The translations under genes and the position numbers were made by a program. This document shows positions 6,501-7,014 of a stretch of DNA of 7,014 bases, piece by piece. Position 1 is the stretch's first letter. Each line of letters opens with the position of its first letter. The notes beneath the pieces were generated by a model, which saw only the letters and a list, made by a program, of their open reading frames with translations, had not been told where the DNA came from and ran no database searches. Source of the DNA: Methanobacteriota archaeon (lineage in GTDB: Archaea > Hydrothermarchaeota > Hydrothermarchaeia > Hydrothermarchaeales > SZUA-236); contig RFHW01000111.1 of NCBI GenBank assembly GCA_003695745.1, positions 1 through 7,014 on the forward strand, read 5' to 3'.

Positions 6501-7014
6501 CAACATCACCAACACCACAGCAGACTCAGACCGCATTGGAATATACCTCTACACATCGCACAACAACATCATCATAAACAGCAGGGCAAACTCAAACGGC
6601 GATTCTGGAATCCGCCTCTCCTATTCCAGCAACAACATCCTGACCGATAACACTGCAAACTCGAACAGCTACCATGGGATCTACCTCTCCTCATCCAGCG
6701 GCAACAACCTCACGAACAACAGGGCAGACTCAAACAGCTACCGCGGGATCTACCTCGAGTCATCCGGCAACAACAACATCATAAACAACAGCGCAAGCTC
6801 AAACAACGGCACCGGAATCTACCTCTCCTCATCCAGCGGCAACAACATATACAATAATCTCTTCAACAACACCAACAACTTTGGCAACGGCTCAGCTCTG
6901 GGCACCAACTCTTGGAACACAACCCTGACACTGGGCACAAACATAGTGGGCGGCCCCTACATCGGCGGCAACTACTGGGCAAAGCCCGATGGCACCGGGT
7001 TCAGCGAGACCTGC
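3565..7014 (+). CDS. Secreted subtilisin-like (S8) serine protease with NosD-type beta-helix repeats, 3' partial
   Basis: The frame is open for 1150 codons from the ATG at 3565 to the window edge. Residues 1-26 form a signal peptide (KR, hydrophobic 6-20, cleavage near GSA or AYS). Residues 57-215 look like an inhibitory propeptide with a highly charged helical part (76-150). The S8 domain (about 225-525) has the full catalytic set: Asp248 in AVVDTGVD, His284 in GHGTHVAG, oxyanion Asn377 in AAGNSGP and Ser466 in GMSGTSMATPMVSGAA. Residues 529-640 form a beta-rich domain (SDLDLYLY) like the C-terminal domains of other subtilases. Residues 645-750 resemble a CARDB/DUF11-type Ig-like domain (LSLPAGVSLAGGS, GTITAGNTKTATFTL). 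From about 753 a NosD/PbH1 right-handed beta-helix starts (VVFDGAGHRIDG), with 22-23-residue repeats and many N-glycosylation sequons. The end reads GGNYWAKPDGTGFSETC, a motif that usually precedes further repeats or an Asp-rich segment. Likely exported and bound to the surface or S-layer; the anchor lies outside the window. Substrate unknown. Confidence 0.93.
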   Translation, partial: MKRTNILLAMLLFMGFLTLAGGSAYSRQTEPSQTTSAQSPTSKLGPELQRLLDSGAGGAVSVNIVLVDQPLHDVSKAVKEKHEKELEVSESRIKSIVERARKGEAAGKKAMTLSVEDERKKDLYGALTTAEKDEIEREKEKLKQVKRQVVKETIDATRGLIKPGQDRVRRAVEKAGGTVTYEGSFVNIVSATVPVDALPAIAALPDVAFIEKSKVYHALLDTATGSVYAQTFWNAGYNGSPYAVAVVDTGVDSSHPALASRVIDNKTFVTTGADAATSDDLYGHGTHVAGIVASTDATYRGVAPGAWIINAKAGNSSGSLEDSWVMSAIDWAIYNATGGADVVSASFGSPGSDLAFEKFFDALVDDLGIFAAVAAGNSGPGSQTIETPGKTYNVMTVGAMDDQDTTTRSDDSIAWYSSRGPLPFGSDRIKPDIMAPGGDSGADPIVSTAYNWEGGNPDFIGMSGTSMATPMVSGAAALLMSAGVTNPLEIKALLINTAEDRGATGPDNDYGWGYMDLNHTFYHTSDVRLGEVNNTVKKLYYVGPALPGDKATLVWNRYSAYNGPNYPTSYNSFASDLDLYLYSESNGTELDNSTLGYSNVEQVVSPSNDTVVIKIDAFSLQRSPETFALATEEGFTETALPEINATISQLNTSYVNNSFQIAVKASNNGSIAIHNVNVTLSLPAGVSLAGGSNPVELGTITAGNTKTATFTLTASSEGNKTINATANSSSYGETITTTSSIDITVYSGPTQISSCTAISSPGVYVLNRSIINSSASTCITITASNVVFDGAGHRIDGQDLGSPTYQKGVYVHNSTATLTNVTVKNLVVTDWWHGIYYQNAQNGNIINNTASSNYNGLYLSSSSNNNLTGNNASSNTGNGIHLSSSSGNNLINNTAQENNNYDVSFAPASTAHCSNVITNNTGSGNRPIKYFNGPVNLENETLSELILCDADGSKLNNITVIGSATKANNGLMAFFTDNSNITNTTADSDRIGIYLYTSHNNIIINSRANSNGDSGIRLSYSSNNILTDNTANSNSYHGIYLSSSSGNNLTNNRADSNSYRGIYLESSGNNNIINNSASSNNGTGIYLSSSSGNNIYNNLFNNTNNFGNGSALGTNSWNTTLTLGTNIVGGPYIGGNYWAKPDGTGFSETC
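6064..6882 (+). repeat. Beta-helix coding repeats of 66-69 nt
   Basis: Units of 22-23 codons start at 6064, 6130 and 6199, and again at 6472, 6538, 6607, 6676, 6745 and 6814. The consensus is GIYLSSSSGNNLxNNxAxSNxx, one turn of a right-handed beta-helix. A different segment of 68 codons (6268-6471) separates the two blocks. Several units are almost identical in DNA: CTCTCCTCATCCAGCGGCAA recurs in the units at 6199, 6676 and 6814, and nearly so at 6130. This points to duplication or gene conversion rather than only protein-level conservation. Confidence 0.85.

Noticed and set aside
3614..6536. Several minus-strand and one plus-strand short frame (70-104 codons) inside the protease gene
   Set aside because: They overlap a single continuous frame with an intact catalytic triad and regular repeats, and none has a recognisable motif or ribosome site.
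6064..6882. Possible CRISPR-like array because of regularly spaced repeats
   Set aside because: Period of 66-69 nt stays in frame, repeats are imperfect, spacers are themselves similar, and the translation is a classic beta-helix.

Overview
The window looks like euryarchaeal chromosome, probably from a methanogen or a related F420-using lineage. The reasons are: a CofD gene for coenzyme F420 synthesis whose NTAED motif resembles Methanosarcina-type CofD as I remember it; an archaeal-type RNase Z; frequent AGG/AGA arginine and ATA isoleucine codons; AT-rich TATA-like boxes with few Shine-Dalgarno sites; and a secreted subtilase joined to NosD-type beta-helix repeats, a common architecture of archaeal surface proteins. 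No species call is possible from sequence reading alone.

Layout from left to right. Positions 21-627 (minus strand) hold a two-gene cassette: an MNT-type minimal nucleotidyltransferase followed, with overlapping frames, by the N-terminal half of a HEPN protein. This is the usual gene pair of HEPN/MNT toxin-antitoxin systems, but the HEPN half stops after its VEKYLK motif and runs into a GC-rich Lys/Arg/Glu repeat tail, so the RNase active site is absent. Positions 741-1637 (plus) encode RNase Z with all metal ligands present. It converges on a minus-strand two-gene operon, cofD (2546-3460) followed by a CitG-family gene (1647-2549), coupled by an ATGA overlap. A 104-bp divergent intergenic region with TATA-like boxes for both directions separates cofD from a very large secreted protein gene (3565 to the right edge, 1150 codons visible, no stop).

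Functionally the window mixes housekeeping (tRNA 3' processing, F420 synthesis) with an accessory cassette on the left and a cell-surface or secreted protease on the right. CofD makes the F420-0 backbone. The CitG-like partner is likely a nucleotide/ribosyl transferase, but its substrate here is not known and the citrate-lyase role is not supported by anything visible. The large protein has a signal peptide, a charged helical propeptide, an intact Asp/His/Ser subtilase domain, two beta-rich domains and an Asn-rich beta-helix built of about 23-residue repeats.

The most unusual items are the HEPN protein with its catalytic half replaced by a charged tail, the translationally coupled cofD/CitG-like pair, and the protease-beta-helix fusion with near-identical DNA repeats. 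I did not find CRISPR arrays, tRNA or rRNA genes, or insertion sequences.
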